Assembly (NCBI RefSeq): GCF_900625095.1
Contig: NZ_LR130760.1
Span: 2,247,106-2,311,105, forward strand
Direction of reading: 5' to 3'
DNA: 64,000 nt
DNA from: Acinetobacter ihumii
GTDB lineage: Bacteria > Pseudomonadota > Gammaproteobacteria > Pseudomonadales > Moraxellaceae
The notes under the pieces are model-generated. The model saw only the letters and a program-made list of their open reading frames with translations, had not been told where the DNA came from and made no database searches. This document shows, piece by piece, positions 1-8,700 of the stretch (the stretch's first letter is position 1; each line of letters starts with the position of its first letter). The translations under genes were made by a program, and so were the position numbers.

Positions 1-110
1 AAAATCATTTGAATGATTTCTTCTTGGTCTACGTGCCATAAAATACTCCATATATTGATGTTTATAACATCATTTGAGGAGCAGAATATCACTTATAGGA
101 GTTGTTCAAA
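1..110 (-). mobile_element. IS3-family insertion sequence, 5' end (left part outside window)
   Basis: On the minus strand an ATG at 39 opens MARRPRRNHSNDF, the N-terminus typical of the OrfA helix-turn-helix protein of IS3-family elements. Between the start codon and about 110 lies an IS end (AATATCACTTATA then AGTTGTTCAAA). The same two motifs occur at the IS end at 32541-32575, so this is one terminal inverted repeat. The transposase continues leftwards out of the window. Subgroup and name (perhaps ISAba14-like) are guesses. Confidence 0.8.
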
Positions 111-584
111 TTTACGGATCCATCTCTTCTAAACATACTGAAAATTTTGATTTTCGTTGTAGCTTTAGTTATTTTTATTAAATTCATTATAAGTGAATAC
201 TTAGGTGTAATTTTTAGCAAAGAAATTACAGTTTTTGCGGGGATGTTTTTAGCACTCGCAATTCTTGTTTATGAAATTATTTCAATTTGTATATCTAGAC
301 TAATTAATAAAATTCACTATGACGCAGATCAACGTGAAGCTATTGAAACATTTGAAAAGCATCAACTTAATGTTGGCTTTATCGTAGCTGACTTGCCAAA
401 AGATCAAAAAAACAATGAGTTAAAAGATTGTGTTGAAGCTTATATCACTCTAGCGAAACAAAATTTACCATTTGTTTTGATTAATTCAGACAATGTATCT
501 ACTTCAGGAATATATTTTTCAGGGCAACGTGGAAAGCGTGACCATAATAAATACAAAATCATCATTAAAAGAAACTTAGACTAA
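102..584 (+). CDS. Hypothetical membrane protein, probably 5'-truncated by the IS
   Basis: Reading starts at a TTG (102) inside the IS terminal repeat, so the native start is probably lost and this may be a remnant. The 160-residue product has two hydrophobic stretches (about residues 10-32 and 40-62) and a soluble C-terminal part of about 90 residues ending in a Lys/Arg-rich tail. I do not recognise the family. It converges with the next gene on a shared terminator. The first in-frame Met is near residue 48, inside the second membrane segment, which would make a poor start. Confidence 0.45.
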   Translation: MFKFTDPSLLNILKILIFVVALVIFIKFIISEYLGVIFSKEITVFAGMFLALAILVYEIISICISRLINKIHYDADQREAIETFEKHQLNVGFIVADLPKDQKNNELKDCVEAYITLAKQNLPFVLINSDNVSTSGIYFSGQRGKRDHNKYKIIIKRNLD

Positions 585-604
585 AAACAACCTTTTAGAA
601 AAAT

Positions 605-637
605 AAAAAAGCCAGTATAGAACTGGCTTTTTTTGCT
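605..637. terminator. Bidirectional Rho-independent terminator
   Basis: Stem AAGCCAGT / ACTGGCTT with a 5-base loop is flanked by A-rich and T-rich runs. It lies between the convergent genes 102-584 and 646-1098. Confidence 0.85.
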
Positions 638-645
638 TAGTACGC

Positions 646-1098
646 TTAAAAATAATTTTCTTCAGGATACCTAATTCTTTGTAGAACAACTCCAATTAAG
701 CCCGCTACAAGCATGTAAACCGCTTTCATATACCACATGCCCCACATAACGGTAATTGTGGTCGCTGAAAATTCTTGTACTGGCTGACCAAGAAAATTAG
801 TTGTTTGATTAAATGATTTTTCTGAAGCTTCAAGCGCATAATAATTTAATGCAGGGAATAAGCAGACAACCAATAAAACAGCTACCGTAGGGTAAAGCAT
901 AGCTTTAGGTATATCCCATTTGATAGCAAAGTACAGCGCCACTACCAAAGCAATTAAGCCAACACTAGACTTCATTCCAGTGGCAAAATCTAAACCTACG
1001 GCACTTGAGCCTTTCCATACTAGAAAGCAAAAAACAGCTATCAGAAAAGCGACAAAGCCCGCAAAAATTTTAAATTGTTCCTGTTCTTGGTAATCCAT
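646..1098 (-). CDS. Small integral membrane protein of the plasmid backbone
   Basis: 150 residues with about four hydrophobic segments (roughly 10-30, 45-60, 68-86 and 112-140) and short loops, so an inner-membrane protein. No family recognised. It is the last gene of a leftward run after the relaxase and the DUF1173 gene, 10 bp from the latter, so it is probably cotranscribed with transfer genes. A role in conjugation is inferred only from this position. Confidence 0.6.
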   Translation of the reverse strand: MDYQEQEQFKIFAGFVAFLIAVFCFLVWKGSSAVGLDFATGMKSSVGLIALVVALYFAIKWDIPKAMLYPTVAVLLVVCLFPALNYYALEASEKSFNQTTNFLGQPVQEFSATTITVMWGMWYMKAVYMLVAGLIGVVLQRIRYPEENYF

Positions 1099-1108
1099 AT
1101 ATGAATCC

Positions 1109-2353
1109 TTAACTATTAACTGCGGTGTCAGTATGATTGTTATAGCCTAACAACGGTTTATTTTCAGGTGGTGGAATGTCTACAACGTCCCGATCGACAT
1201 TGACCAGAATTGATGTGAACTCACTTGAAGCAATCAATTCCTTTGCTTCAGTAATATAAGAATCTTCAGTCTGATCATTGATTAAGTAAAATGCCGTTGG
1301 TGGGTTGGTGTCTGTAAGCAATACGTTTGCAATTGGACTTTTAGGGCTTAGATTATATCGCAAGCACTTAATGAATGACCTATTCTGCATTGTAAGCGTG
1401 TCTAAGAGTTCTTTTTCACCCAAGCTCTCAAATGGTAGCCAAGTTTGATTTAAAGGCACTAGAGCAATTTCTTCAATCTTTGCGATACCACTATCCGCAA
1501 ATCCAAAAGTCCCAATTGCTAATAGGTTTACATCGTCTTGATAATGCGCCTGCTCAAGCTCGGCTTCAAAGCGTTTATTAACTCGGCTATACATTTTTGC
1601 ATCCATAAATAAATGCAAGGTTGGGGCATGTTTTAGAATGATTCTGCCCCCATCAAAACGTGCATCTTCAATAGACTTAATCACACCAATAAATATTTTT
1701 AATGGGCGTTTATTGCCTTTAACTTTCAGGTCTGCCAACTCTGCTTTTCTTCGGGCTTCAATCTCATTGTGTTTGGTTTGGTCGTAATATTCAGGGATAT
1801 AAACCAATCCACTTAAATCATCTTTTTTATTCTTTTTATCATTCAAAGCTACTTTTAATGCCTTGCGAAATTGAAACCAATTATGCTTCATGTTCGGTTG
1901 GTGGCGGTTTAACAAAGCTTCTTCAAGCAAGTAATCTAACGTCCCTTTTAAGGTCAATTTTGTTGTTTCAGCTTTTACAGTATCTTTAGGTGTATCACTT
2001 GGCGTAGGCGCTTGTTTGGATACATTGCTTTTTGACAAACTGAACTCAAACTTTAAAACACTTGCCCCTGTTTCATCTGTCTTGATAGCTTCCCCAATAA
2101 CCTCGCCTAGTCCTGAAATTTCAGTAGGTGGCTCATAGCTTAGGCAACTAAAGTCGTGCTGATCTGCGCTGTTAGGCATACGCTTTAAAACAAAGTTTTC
2201 GCCAATTTTAGCGATATACATTTCAATGTTTTTTTGTGGCAGACAAGCGCAAATAGGTCTAATCCCTTTTTGATAACACTCTTGCAAAATTGCCTGTGTT
2301 AATACTTCATCATCAGGACTAACAATTTTTCCATTATGTATAAAATTATTCAT
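1109..2353 (-). CDS. DUF1173 family protein
   Basis: 414 residues. The N-terminal part contains the pattern RPICACLPQKNIEMYIAKIG, then FVLKRMPNSADQHDFSCLSY. This matches the DUF1173 family as I remember it, often found on conjugative plasmids and integrative elements; the Cys and His positions suggest a small metal-binding or redox motif. Residues ~115-135 are a polar linker before the C-terminal half. It lies 14 bp downstream of the relaxase gene on the same strand, so it is probably in the transfer operon. Biochemical function is unknown. Confidence 0.7.
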   Translation of the reverse strand: MNNFIHNGKIVSPDDEVLTQAILQECYQKGIRPICACLPQKNIEMYIAKIGENFVLKRMPNSADQHDFSCLSYEPPTEISGLGEVIGEAIKTDETGASVLKFEFSLSKSNVSKQAPTPSDTPKDTVKAETTKLTLKGTLDYLLEEALLNRHQPNMKHNWFQFRKALKVALNDKKNKKDDLSGLVYIPEYYDQTKHNEIEARRKAELADLKVKGNKRPLKIFIGVIKSIEDARFDGGRIILKHAPTLHLFMDAKMYSRVNKRFEAELEQAHYQDDVNLLAIGTFGFADSGIAKIEEIALVPLNQTWLPFESLGEKELLDTLTMQNRSFIKCLRYNLSPKSPIANVLLTDTNPPTAFYLINDQTEDSYITEAKELIASSEFTSILVNVDRDVVDIPPPENKPLLGYNNHTDTAVNS

Positions 2354-2367
2354 AAAACCGCCCTCAT

Positions 2368-5280
2368 TTAATATTTAGGTGTGTTTCGATTAGGCGTATT
2401 TGGGTTTTTAATACGCTGATTAGGTGCATTCAAATTGTCTTTTGGTGCATTCGCTTTTTGCTTTAAAAGCTGTTCTCTAAACTCTGTATAGACTTCAGTT
2501 TTATGCCGTGAATCGAATCTAGCTTTTGACTGGTCTTTAAACTCATTAAAGTATTTATCTGAATATTCAAGATTCAATTTATTGAAAGGAATCTCGTATT
2601 CTTCATTTTTAATTCGTGCTTTCATTACTGGCTTATCTTTAACTTTATAAGCATCAATAACTTTTAATTCAGTACCTTTTTCAAAAGTTACCTTTTTAAA
2701 TAGTCCTGTTTTAATCTCAAGATCATTAGTAAGTTTTACAAGCTCACCTTTTGCTATATTCATATTGCCGTTAAACTTAACGATCTCGTCACCAAGTAAG
2801 GCTTTAGATTTCAAACTTGCTCTAACTTCAGAAACGATTTCTTCTTTAGTGAATGTTTTATTTTCACTGGTCAATGAATACAGCTTGCTATTTATTCCAA
2901 ACAATTCACGCTTATTCTCTAAATGCAATCTATGATCATTTAAATAAGACTTCATTAAATTATCTTTAGATTCTACAAGTGTGAAGTCTGTAGAGAACTC
3001 TTTAGTTTCTGAACGTCCAAGTACCTTTTTGAAGTTTTCAAAAGCCGTTACTTCTCTTTCTACTGGTTTGTAATTATGGTCATAAGAAACTTTACCGTCA
3101 GGGGTCTTAACAGTTTCTTTTTCATTAGTTGCAAAAGTTAAAGCACTATAATTGATTTGAATATTTTGCTTATGTCGAGTTAAAGCAACATAAGTTAAAT
3201 TAGCATTCATATTTTCACTAGCTACAATATAAGCACTATCTACAGTCATACCTTGTGATGAGTGAATAGTATTTGCATAGCCATGTTTGAACTGGTCATA
3301 TTCCTTTAAATCAACTCTAACAATTCTGCTATCACTTTCCATTTGAACCATCATAGCTTTAGGATTATTGAATTTATCCTTTTCAAAACCTATTACTTTA
3401 GCCAGTTCACCATTACTAACTTTCATCTGTGAATTATTTTGTTTGAATACAATTTTCTCACCGATGGAAATATCTAAATCACCTTGATAGTTTTTCACAG
3501 AAACACTTTCAGGATTAAGCTTACCTTGTTTGATAAGCAATGCTCTAGCCATTCGATTTAGTTCATTCACATCACTATTTGAATGAGCAAGCATTAATTT
3601 ACTTTCGCTAGAATCTTCACTCCATGACTTAACAGTTTTAGCTAAAGCTAGATCATGAGATTCGTATTCATTAACCATATTAATAGATTTATAAATATCT
3701 ATTGCTTTACCTACTTCATGCTTAGAAAGATATTTAGATGCTTGAATCATCTTGTCAGATTCTTTGGCATGTTTCTGACGTTGAATATCCTCTAGTGAAG
3801 CAATATTTTTCTTATCTAAGTTTTCTTGAATATTTGCAAATACATGACCCGCACTTACTGCACTTAACTGGTAACTATCACCAACTAATTTTATTTGTGC
3901 ATCGTGTTTTTCTACAAGCATAAGCAAGCGTTGCATATCTCTTGAACCGACCATGCCTGCTTCATCCAAGATCAATACAGTTTTATTATTTATTTCTAAA
4001 TTACCGCTATCATACTTAGACAAGAAAGAAGCAATTGTACTACTTGGAATATCACAATCATTCGCTATAGCCTTAGCTGTAATTGCCTGTAATGCGATTC
4101 CATATACTTGATAATCAGATTCTTTATAGGCTTCAGAAACGGCACTTAGAACGTATGATTTACCTGTGCCCGCAGAACCATTCAACAATGTAATCCGATC
4201 GGTAGAAGTTAAGGTATAGAATGCTTTTTCTTGCTCACTATTAAATGTTCTTGTTTCAGCAACACGTACCGCATTTAAAGGTAATTTCTCAACTAGATTA
4301 AATGGTTTTTGAATACGGCTTTCCTCATTAGCATTATAGATAAATGTTGAGATTGATTCCTCAATACCTACAAGCTCTTTAGAAGAAAATACGACTTTAT
4401 CTTTACCATATAAAGTAGCCATATCAGGGCAAGTTATTACCGATTCATAAGCTTTTAAATATTGTTCTTCACCATCTGTATGAGCCATTAAAAAACGCTC
4501 TAGCTCACGCACTGAAAAAACAGATTGATTAGAAGTTAATGCTTTAATTGCTTCGCTTGGGCGCTCAATTATTATTTCACCATTTTGATGACGTACTTGC
4601 TTAATATTTTCATTGATATGGTATTTGTGACTGCTAACGTAATCAGCTCTAAAGTTTTGGCTAGACAATTCAATACCTTGCTCTTTAAAACTTCTATGAT
4701 CAATACGTGCATCAATACCTAAGTTTTCACAAAAATCATTTACATGGTTAGCCCATTCTAGGCGGGTATCAACCACAAACATTTTAGAAGAAAAATAACG
4801 ATCTTTACCCGCACCGCCCTTTTCAGGGTTTACTGGATTATAACGCTTAAAATGCTTTACTTCGTCACGCTCTATACCGTCTAATTTTCTTTCAGAAAAC
4901 ATAAGGTGAACATGCGGGTTTTGCTGACCATCACTAGCTAGAGGACTATGAATTGCATAAGAATAAGTGAAGTTTTCACCTAAAGTTTTTTCAACAAATT
5001 TCTCTACTAATTCTTCTCTTTGTTCTTTATTAAGTTCTCTAGGTAATGAAATTTCTAATTCAGTATAAACACGCCCATTAATACGCTCATTCTTATCTGC
5101 TGACTTCCAAAAGTGTTTTGCATCAGTAGCCCATGACGGTAAATTTCCAGATTTAATATTTTCTAAATCATCTCTTTTATACTTTCCATCACGGTTAATG
5201 TAGGCGTAATGATTTGCGCCACGAGTTCCTGTAGAACCGTATTGCCTGCCTGTCTTAACTGATAAGTGATAGATCGCCAT
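2368..5280 (-). CDS. traA: TraA-type relaxase-helicase (MobA/MobL relaxase plus RecD-like helicase)
   Basis: Nicks oriT and stays bound to the transferred strand; the helicase part unwinds the plasmid during conjugation. Starting at the ATG at 5280 (970 residues), the relaxase domain covers about residues 1-230 with HYAYINRDGKY and the metal-binding HVH at ~123-125 (NPHVHLMFSER). The helicase has Walker A GSAGTGKS near 367, Walker B LDEAG near 437 and the late motifs TIHSSQG and VALTRH near 672-697. This is the Ti-plasmid TraA layout. The frame can be extended upstream to 5358, but that stretch contains the oriT hairpin, so 5280 is preferred. The C-terminal region (GLFKKVTFEKGTELKV) is echoed in the protein at 31573-32540. 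Divergent from traD. Confidence 0.9.
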   Translation of the reverse strand: MAIYHLSVKTGRQYGSTGTRGANHYAYINRDGKYKRDDLENIKSGNLPSWATDAKHFWKSADKNERINGRVYTELEISLPRELNKEQREELVEKFVEKTLGENFTYSYAIHSPLASDGQQNPHVHLMFSERKLDGIERDEVKHFKRYNPVNPEKGGAGKDRYFSSKMFVVDTRLEWANHVNDFCENLGIDARIDHRSFKEQGIELSSQNFRADYVSSHKYHINENIKQVRHQNGEIIIERPSEAIKALTSNQSVFSVRELERFLMAHTDGEEQYLKAYESVITCPDMATLYGKDKVVFSSKELVGIEESISTFIYNANEESRIQKPFNLVEKLPLNAVRVAETRTFNSEQEKAFYTLTSTDRITLLNGSAGTGKSYVLSAVSEAYKESDYQVYGIALQAITAKAIANDCDIPSSTIASFLSKYDSGNLEINNKTVLILDEAGMVGSRDMQRLLMLVEKHDAQIKLVGDSYQLSAVSAGHVFANIQENLDKKNIASLEDIQRQKHAKESDKMIQASKYLSKHEVGKAIDIYKSINMVNEYESHDLALAKTVKSWSEDSSESKLMLAHSNSDVNELNRMARALLIKQGKLNPESVSVKNYQGDLDISIGEKIVFKQNNSQMKVSNGELAKVIGFEKDKFNNPKAMMVQMESDSRIVRVDLKEYDQFKHGYANTIHSSQGMTVDSAYIVASENMNANLTYVALTRHKQNIQINYSALTFATNEKETVKTPDGKVSYDHNYKPVEREVTAFENFKKVLGRSETKEFSTDFTLVESKDNLMKSYLNDHRLHLENKRELFGINSKLYSLTSENKTFTKEEIVSEVRASLKSKALLGDEIVKFNGNMNIAKGELVKLTNDLEIKTGLFKKVTFEKGTELKVIDAYKVKDKPVMKARIKNEEYEIPFNKLNLEYSDKYFNEFKDQSKARFDSRHKTEVYTEFREQLLKQKANAPKDNLNAPNQRIKNPNTPNRNTPKY

Positions 5281-5303
5281 TTTATGCCTTTTTTGCTTTT
5301 GCT

Positions 5304-5346
5304 TTTTCTGTTTCTCGGAGAGAAACGCGGAAGCGTGCATTCCTAC
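5304..5346. other. oriT: Candidate oriT nick region (RSF1010/MOBQ-like)
   Basis: A perfect stem GTTTCTC / GAGAAAC with a 3-base loop (5310-5326) is followed by GCGGAAGCGTGCATTCC. From memory the RSF1010-type oriT has the same stem sequence, also with a 3-base loop, followed by a GGTAAGTGCGCCC-type nick sequence. The site lies 30 bp upstream of the relaxase start, the usual place for oriT. The exact nick position cannot be fixed by eye. Confidence 0.65.
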
Positions 5347-5358
5347 TGCTATAGTCAT

Positions 5359-5811
5359 GATAACCTCTCTATATATTCGCTACAAGTGACAAAACAAATG
5401 CTTGCATTTGTCCGATTTTGAAGCAATGCAAGGCATTGATTTTAAAAGCGGTTTTTGGGGCTGATTTTTGGCTTTTTTTGTAATTTATTTTTATATAGAT
5501 ATGGGGTTTCACCCCAAGCCCCACATAAGGGAATAATTCCCTTATGAATCCCTACACTTCGCCAGTGGGTCATCGGGGGTAGACACTTCGTTTACACCCC
5601 CTTTAGGATTAGTGTGTTTTTTTGATTTTTGCTGATCAATATGTTTTCAGATGAGCCGTGAGCCTATGGCTTCCGTTCAGTCTGAAAAATATTGACAGTG
5701 CTATTGCCTTTGCGAACTCTTATAGTTTTTTGTTGCTTTGTATTTTTTTGGGATTTTTTAATTTTTCATTGTGATATTATTTGATCACCTTATAACTTTT
5801 GGATTAAGAAA
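5359..5811. other. Relaxosome intergenic region with several inverted repeats
   Basis: There is no gene in these 450 bp between divergent traA and traD. It holds a perfect 11-bp palindrome (5524-5546, CATAAGGGAAT arms). A GGGGGT / ACCCCC hairpin follows at 5575-5601. A long imperfect stem runs 5636-5695 (arms TCAATAT...TTTTCAGA and TCTGAAAAATATTGA). Such arrays are common around oriT as binding sites for accessory transfer proteins. Promoters for both divergent genes should lie here. Confidence 0.55.
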
Positions 5812-6348
5812 ATGAATATTGAGGATTTTAAATTTACTGAAGATCAAAAAAAATTCGTCACTGAAGAAATTGATCGTTTAAAAAAACTTGAGAACAAAAG
5901 TCAAACTGAAGAAATTATCTTAACTTTAGTTTCTAACATTGAATCAGGTACGCCAACGAAACAGCAAATTAGTTCTTTTGAACGGATTATGAAAAATGAG
6001 TTTAAAAAATATAAAGCTCGTTTAGAACTGGAAAAAATCAAGGAGGATGAAAAAAAACTTCTTGCAGGTTTAAAAAAAGAAGTCCAAGTTGCACAAGCTA
6101 AAGATCGAAAAAAACGTGAACACAAGCTTATTACAATTGGCGCTCTTTTTGAAATGGTAGACTTCCCATCTGAAGATAAAGGCATTATCACTGGGATGCT
6201 TTTAAGTGCTATTGAAAATGCAAAAAATAACCCAAGTTATTTTGATAGTTTGAAAGCTTCAGGTGACAAATTTATTAATGATCGTGAACAAGCAAAAAAA
6301 TCAAAAAGCACTTTAGTTGATAATTCAGGAAGTGTTACTGCTGAATGA
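5812..6348 (+). CDS. traD: TraD-family accessory conjugation protein
   Basis: 178 residues: a charged, predicted coiled-coil N-terminal half (Lys/Glu-rich, about 5-105) followed by KKREHKLITIGALFEMVDF and a short helical region. This matches the small TraD protein encoded beside TraA on Ti-type plasmids (a relaxosome accessory, not the large F-type TraD coupling ATPase). It is divergent from the relaxase gene across the oriT region, as on those plasmids. It probably helps assemble the relaxosome. Identification rests on the C-terminal motif and gene position. Confidence 0.7.
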   Translation: MNIEDFKFTEDQKKFVTEEIDRLKKLENKSQTEEIILTLVSNIESGTPTKQQISSFERIMKNEFKKYKARLELEKIKEDEKKLLAGLKKEVQVAQAKDRKKREHKLITIGALFEMVDFPSEDKGIITGMLLSAIENAKNNPSYFDSLKASGDKFINDREQAKKSKSTLVDNSGSVTAE

Positions 6349-6373
6349 CTAAAATTGAAATATCTTATATTTT

Positions 6374-6573
6374 GTCGCAACCCTGCGGGATTGCTTTGTA
6401 AGTCCCGCTTAGGGGCAAAGGGGAGTAGTTGCGGTTCTGCGGTCAGCTCGACAAAATCACAGATTTTGTCGGCTTCGCTTGAACCTTGCAACGGTAATCA
6501 GGGAGGGAAGAATTTTTATATTTCTTCAGTTCGCAAAGTAGACACTTTGCTCTATTGATACCGCCTAGAGTTT
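6374..6573 (+). repeat. 200-bp perfect inverted repeat, copy 1
   Basis: Base-for-base identical by eye to the reverse complement of 10127-10326. It contains internal hairpins (CGACAAAATC / GATTTTGTCG and GCAAAGT / ACTTTGC). Its right end overlaps the stop codon of the gene at 6572-6802. The conceptual peptide encoded in both copies (NPAGLLCKSRLGAKGS...) is probably not expressed. Confidence 0.95.
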
Positions 6574-6802
6574 AGTTTTTAATATCATCTTTAAAAATAT
6601 ATAAGCAGGCAGTACCAAATAGCAAAGTTGTAGCTAGATTAAAAAATATTTTAATCATTTCGTAAAAATCTTGATTTGGTTGTCCAAGATCATTGTACCA
6701 GTGGCTACTTATAAAATTCCCAATGTTATACCCTGCCAACATTCCTACAAGTGTATAAATAATTATCATCAGAATTTTAGATTTATACTTAGTGTTTTTC
6801 AT
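6572..6802 (-). CDS. Small two-span membrane protein
   Basis: 76 residues with a basic N-terminus (KNTKYKSK) and two hydrophobic segments (about 9-30 and 48-68). No family recognised. It overlaps the upstream gene (6789-7211) by 14 bp, so the two are translationally coupled. Its stop codon lies on the end of the 200-bp repeat, so the repeat may have replaced the original 3' flank or altered the C-terminus. Confidence 0.55.
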   Translation of the reverse strand: MKNTKYKSKILMIIIYTLVGMLAGYNIGNFISSHWYNDLGQPNQDFYEMIKIFFNLATTLLFGTACLYIFKDDIKN

Positions 6803-7211
6803 TAAAATTTTCCATTTGCTCTATGTTCTCATAGTAATCTAATTCAGTTACTTTCAACTCTAACAATATTGAGTGATAAAAGTTTAATGGTAGATTCAAA
6901 AGTTCATTGTGTACCGCCCATAAATCAACTTCAGATTTAAAAAGCTTAGTGTATCTTGGTTTGCCTTTTTGGATTCTTTCGCTTTCTTCTGCAATTAGTT
7001 CGGCTCTAATTTTATTTAACATATTGATCATATCTATAGCTGTTTGATCTATTGTATAGATATATGAAGTTTTGCCATTCATCCATAATTGAGCATCACG
7101 CTTATTGAACTTTGTATTTTCTTCATAGACTACATTATAAAAATCTATAACCTGTTCCCGACTGTATAAGCCATTCTTAAAGCATTCTATTTTGAACTGT
7201 GCATTATTCAT
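6789..7211 (-). CDS. Hypothetical protein of the leading region
   Basis: 140 residues, soluble and mixed alpha, rich in Glu, Asn and Tyr. The N-terminus (FKNGLYSREQVIDFYNVVY) and the RDAQLWMNGKTS segment suggest a small DNA-binding-like helical fold, but I cannot name a family. It is first in a two-gene unit with the membrane protein at 6572. It lies in the leftward leading region close to oriT, where anti-defence and establishment genes are usual. Confidence 0.55.
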   Translation of the reverse strand: MNNAQFKIECFKNGLYSREQVIDFYNVVYEENTKFNKRDAQLWMNGKTSYIYTIDQTAIDMINMLNKIRAELIAEESERIQKGKPRYTKLFKSEVDLWAVHNELLNLPLNFYHSILLELKVTELDYYENIEQMENFNEKH

Positions 7212-7296
7212 ATTAGTGACCTCAATAACTTTATGTTAGCTCTTACCTGTTAAGACTATGCTTTTTTGCATATCCATAAATTTGATTCGCAATGAA

Positions 7297-7344
7297 CCGC
7301 AATTTTTTTGCTTCATTGGAATATCACCCGCAAAAAAATTGCGG
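7297..7344. repeat. 15-bp-arm inverted repeat
   Basis: Arms CCGCAATTTTTTTGC (7297-7311) and GCAAAAAAATTGCGG (7330-7344) are exact complements around an 18-bp loop. It lies between the genes at 6789 and 7372. It could end leftward transcription from 7372-7608. Confidence 0.75.
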
Positions 7345-7371
7345 GCGACTTTATCACCACTTTTTTGGTTT

Positions 7372-7608
7372 CTATATTTGATTTAAAACCAGTAATGTTG
7401 ATTCTAAATCTTCAATATGTACACCTAGTTTTTGGGCTAGTCTGTGCATGTTTTTATCATCAAGTATTCTTAGCGCTTTGTGTAATGATGCATAATTATT
7501 TAATGTAGAAAACTCCTCTATTTTATCATCAATGTAAACTTGATCTAACCCAGCATCTTTAAAACACTCGATCACCTTTAGCCCAACAAAAGATAATTTT
7601 TCAATCAT
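7372..7608 (-). CDS. Small hypothetical protein
   Basis: 78 residues, soluble, predicted mostly helical (IEKLSFVGLKVIECFKDAGL and ASLHKALRILDDKNMHRLAQ). No motif recognised. It lies downstream of the DUF3560 gene in the leading region, but a terminator at 7647 separates them, so it may depend on read-through or its own promoter. Length and composition make it a candidate small inhibitor, which is inference from location only. Confidence 0.5.
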   Translation of the reverse strand: MIEKLSFVGLKVIECFKDAGLDQVYIDDKIEEFSTLNNYASLHKALRILDDKNMHRLAQKLGVHIEDLESTLLVLNQI

Positions 7609-7645
7609 TTTAACCTTTCCTTAAATTGCTTCATTGATTAGTAAA

Positions 7646-7666
7646 GAAAGCCCCGCAGGGCTTACT
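7646..7666 (-). terminator. Rho-independent terminator of the DUF3560 gene
   Basis: Stem AAGCCC / GGGCTT with loop CGCA lies immediately after the stop of the gene at 7670-8497. Confidence 0.7.
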
Positions 7667-7669
7667 TTA

Positions 7670-8497
7670 TTATATTTGATCTATAAGGCTTATTACTCGT
7701 TTAGATGCGTATATCCCATTTGCATTTAACTGGCGTACCCAAGCGCCCCGACTTGGCGACCATTTAAAACCATTACTTTTTAAAATTTGGCGTATTTCTT
7801 CCGTAGGTTTACCATCAAATATAAACATGCAACGGTTTTCTATTTTGCATTCTGTATATTTATAAAGATCGTTCTCAACTTCATTTGAAGTTCTATTTTC
7901 AAGTGTTTGCAATTCTGCAATACGCTTTTTCAAGCGGTTAATTTCAGCATTATTATTCTGAAGTGAATAGCTTGCAAAACCAATTGAGCCATATTTAGGA
8001 TTTAATACGTCTATAGCTTTTTCTTCAGAGAATCCAAGTTCAATTAATCCCTCTAAACGTGCATTGTGTTCGGGAAATTTTTTAATTAACTTGTTAGCCT
8101 TTTTCATTAACTCTTGCGCCTGCTGTAACTTCTCAAGCTTGCTTTTAAGTTTTTCTATTGCATTAGGGTCGTCACTTGAAATACCGCCCTTGCCTACGCT
8201 ATCAGCTTTATTTTGATAGTATTCGGCTTTCTTCATTTCCTGAACTGATTTACCCATAATAGAGTGAATTTTAGAACGAAAGTTTCTATCTCGTTTTTCA
8301 CTATGATGACCAACTAAAACTGGCTGTCCAAACGGTATACATTCAACCATTTGATTTGAACGTGTCGCCAATACTGTGCTTTTTACTGTTGCTTTATCAG
8401 CTAAAGCTTCATAACGATCTAAGCGGTTTTGTTGGCGTTCTTCATAACGGTTTAAGCGTTCTGCTTTGATTGCATCATTGTTATTTTGGTCGTTCAT
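7670..8497 (-). CDS. DUF3560 domain-containing protein
   Basis: 275 residues. The sequence runs from a charged N-terminus (LNRYEERQQNRLDRYEALA) through KAEYYQNKADSVGKGGISSDDPNAIEKL, the signature I associate with DUF3560. Next come Lys-rich coiled coils (~110-145 and ~185-205) and a C-terminal FDGKPTEEIRQILKSNGFKW...GAWVRQL segment. The family is frequent on plasmids near antirestriction genes, but its function is unknown. It has its own promoter with the shared operator and a 5' hairpin (8519-8574) and its own terminator, so it is an independent cassette. Confidence 0.75.
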   Translation of the reverse strand: MNDQNNNDAIKAERLNRYEERQQNRLDRYEALADKATVKSTVLATRSNQMVECIPFGQPVLVGHHSEKRDRNFRSKIHSIMGKSVQEMKKAEYYQNKADSVGKGGISSDDPNAIEKLKSKLEKLQQAQELMKKANKLIKKFPEHNARLEGLIELGFSEEKAIDVLNPKYGSIGFASYSLQNNNAEINRLKKRIAELQTLENRTSNEVENDLYKYTECKIENRCMFIFDGKPTEEIRQILKSNGFKWSPSRGAWVRQLNANGIYASKRVISLIDQI

Positions 8498-8518
8498 AAT
8501 TCAATACCTTTTTAATTT

Positions 8519-8574
8519 AAGTCGCCAATCGACTTAATAAAAACATTATACCTAAATTGATTTGTTAGTACAAA
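8519..8574 (-). promoter_or_regulatory. Promoter with operator and 5' leader hairpin (DUF3560 gene)
   Basis: Minus strand: -35 TTGTAC (8573-8568), 17-bp spacer, -10 TATAAT (8550-8545). The operator TTTGTACTAACAAA (8574-8561) overlaps the -35. The transcript should begin just before the hairpin AAGTCG / CGACTT with loop ATTGG (8535-8519), about 20 nt upstream of the ATG. Confidence 0.8.
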
Positions 8575-8700
8575 ACAATATATGTAAACAAGTGTAATTT
8601 TTATTGTGTGTCTTGAATGCTTCAGATTTGCGCTGTAGCGGGTTGTTTCTCTTTCCTGTGGTTTTGGTCACTCCCGATCTGAACCAAGCCCGCAGGCATT

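Noticed and set aside
6355..6558. Open frame encoding NPAGLLCKSRLGAKGS...
   Set aside because: It lies in the 200-bp inverted repeat; the same peptide arises from both copies simply because the DNA is identical, and no start signal is visible.
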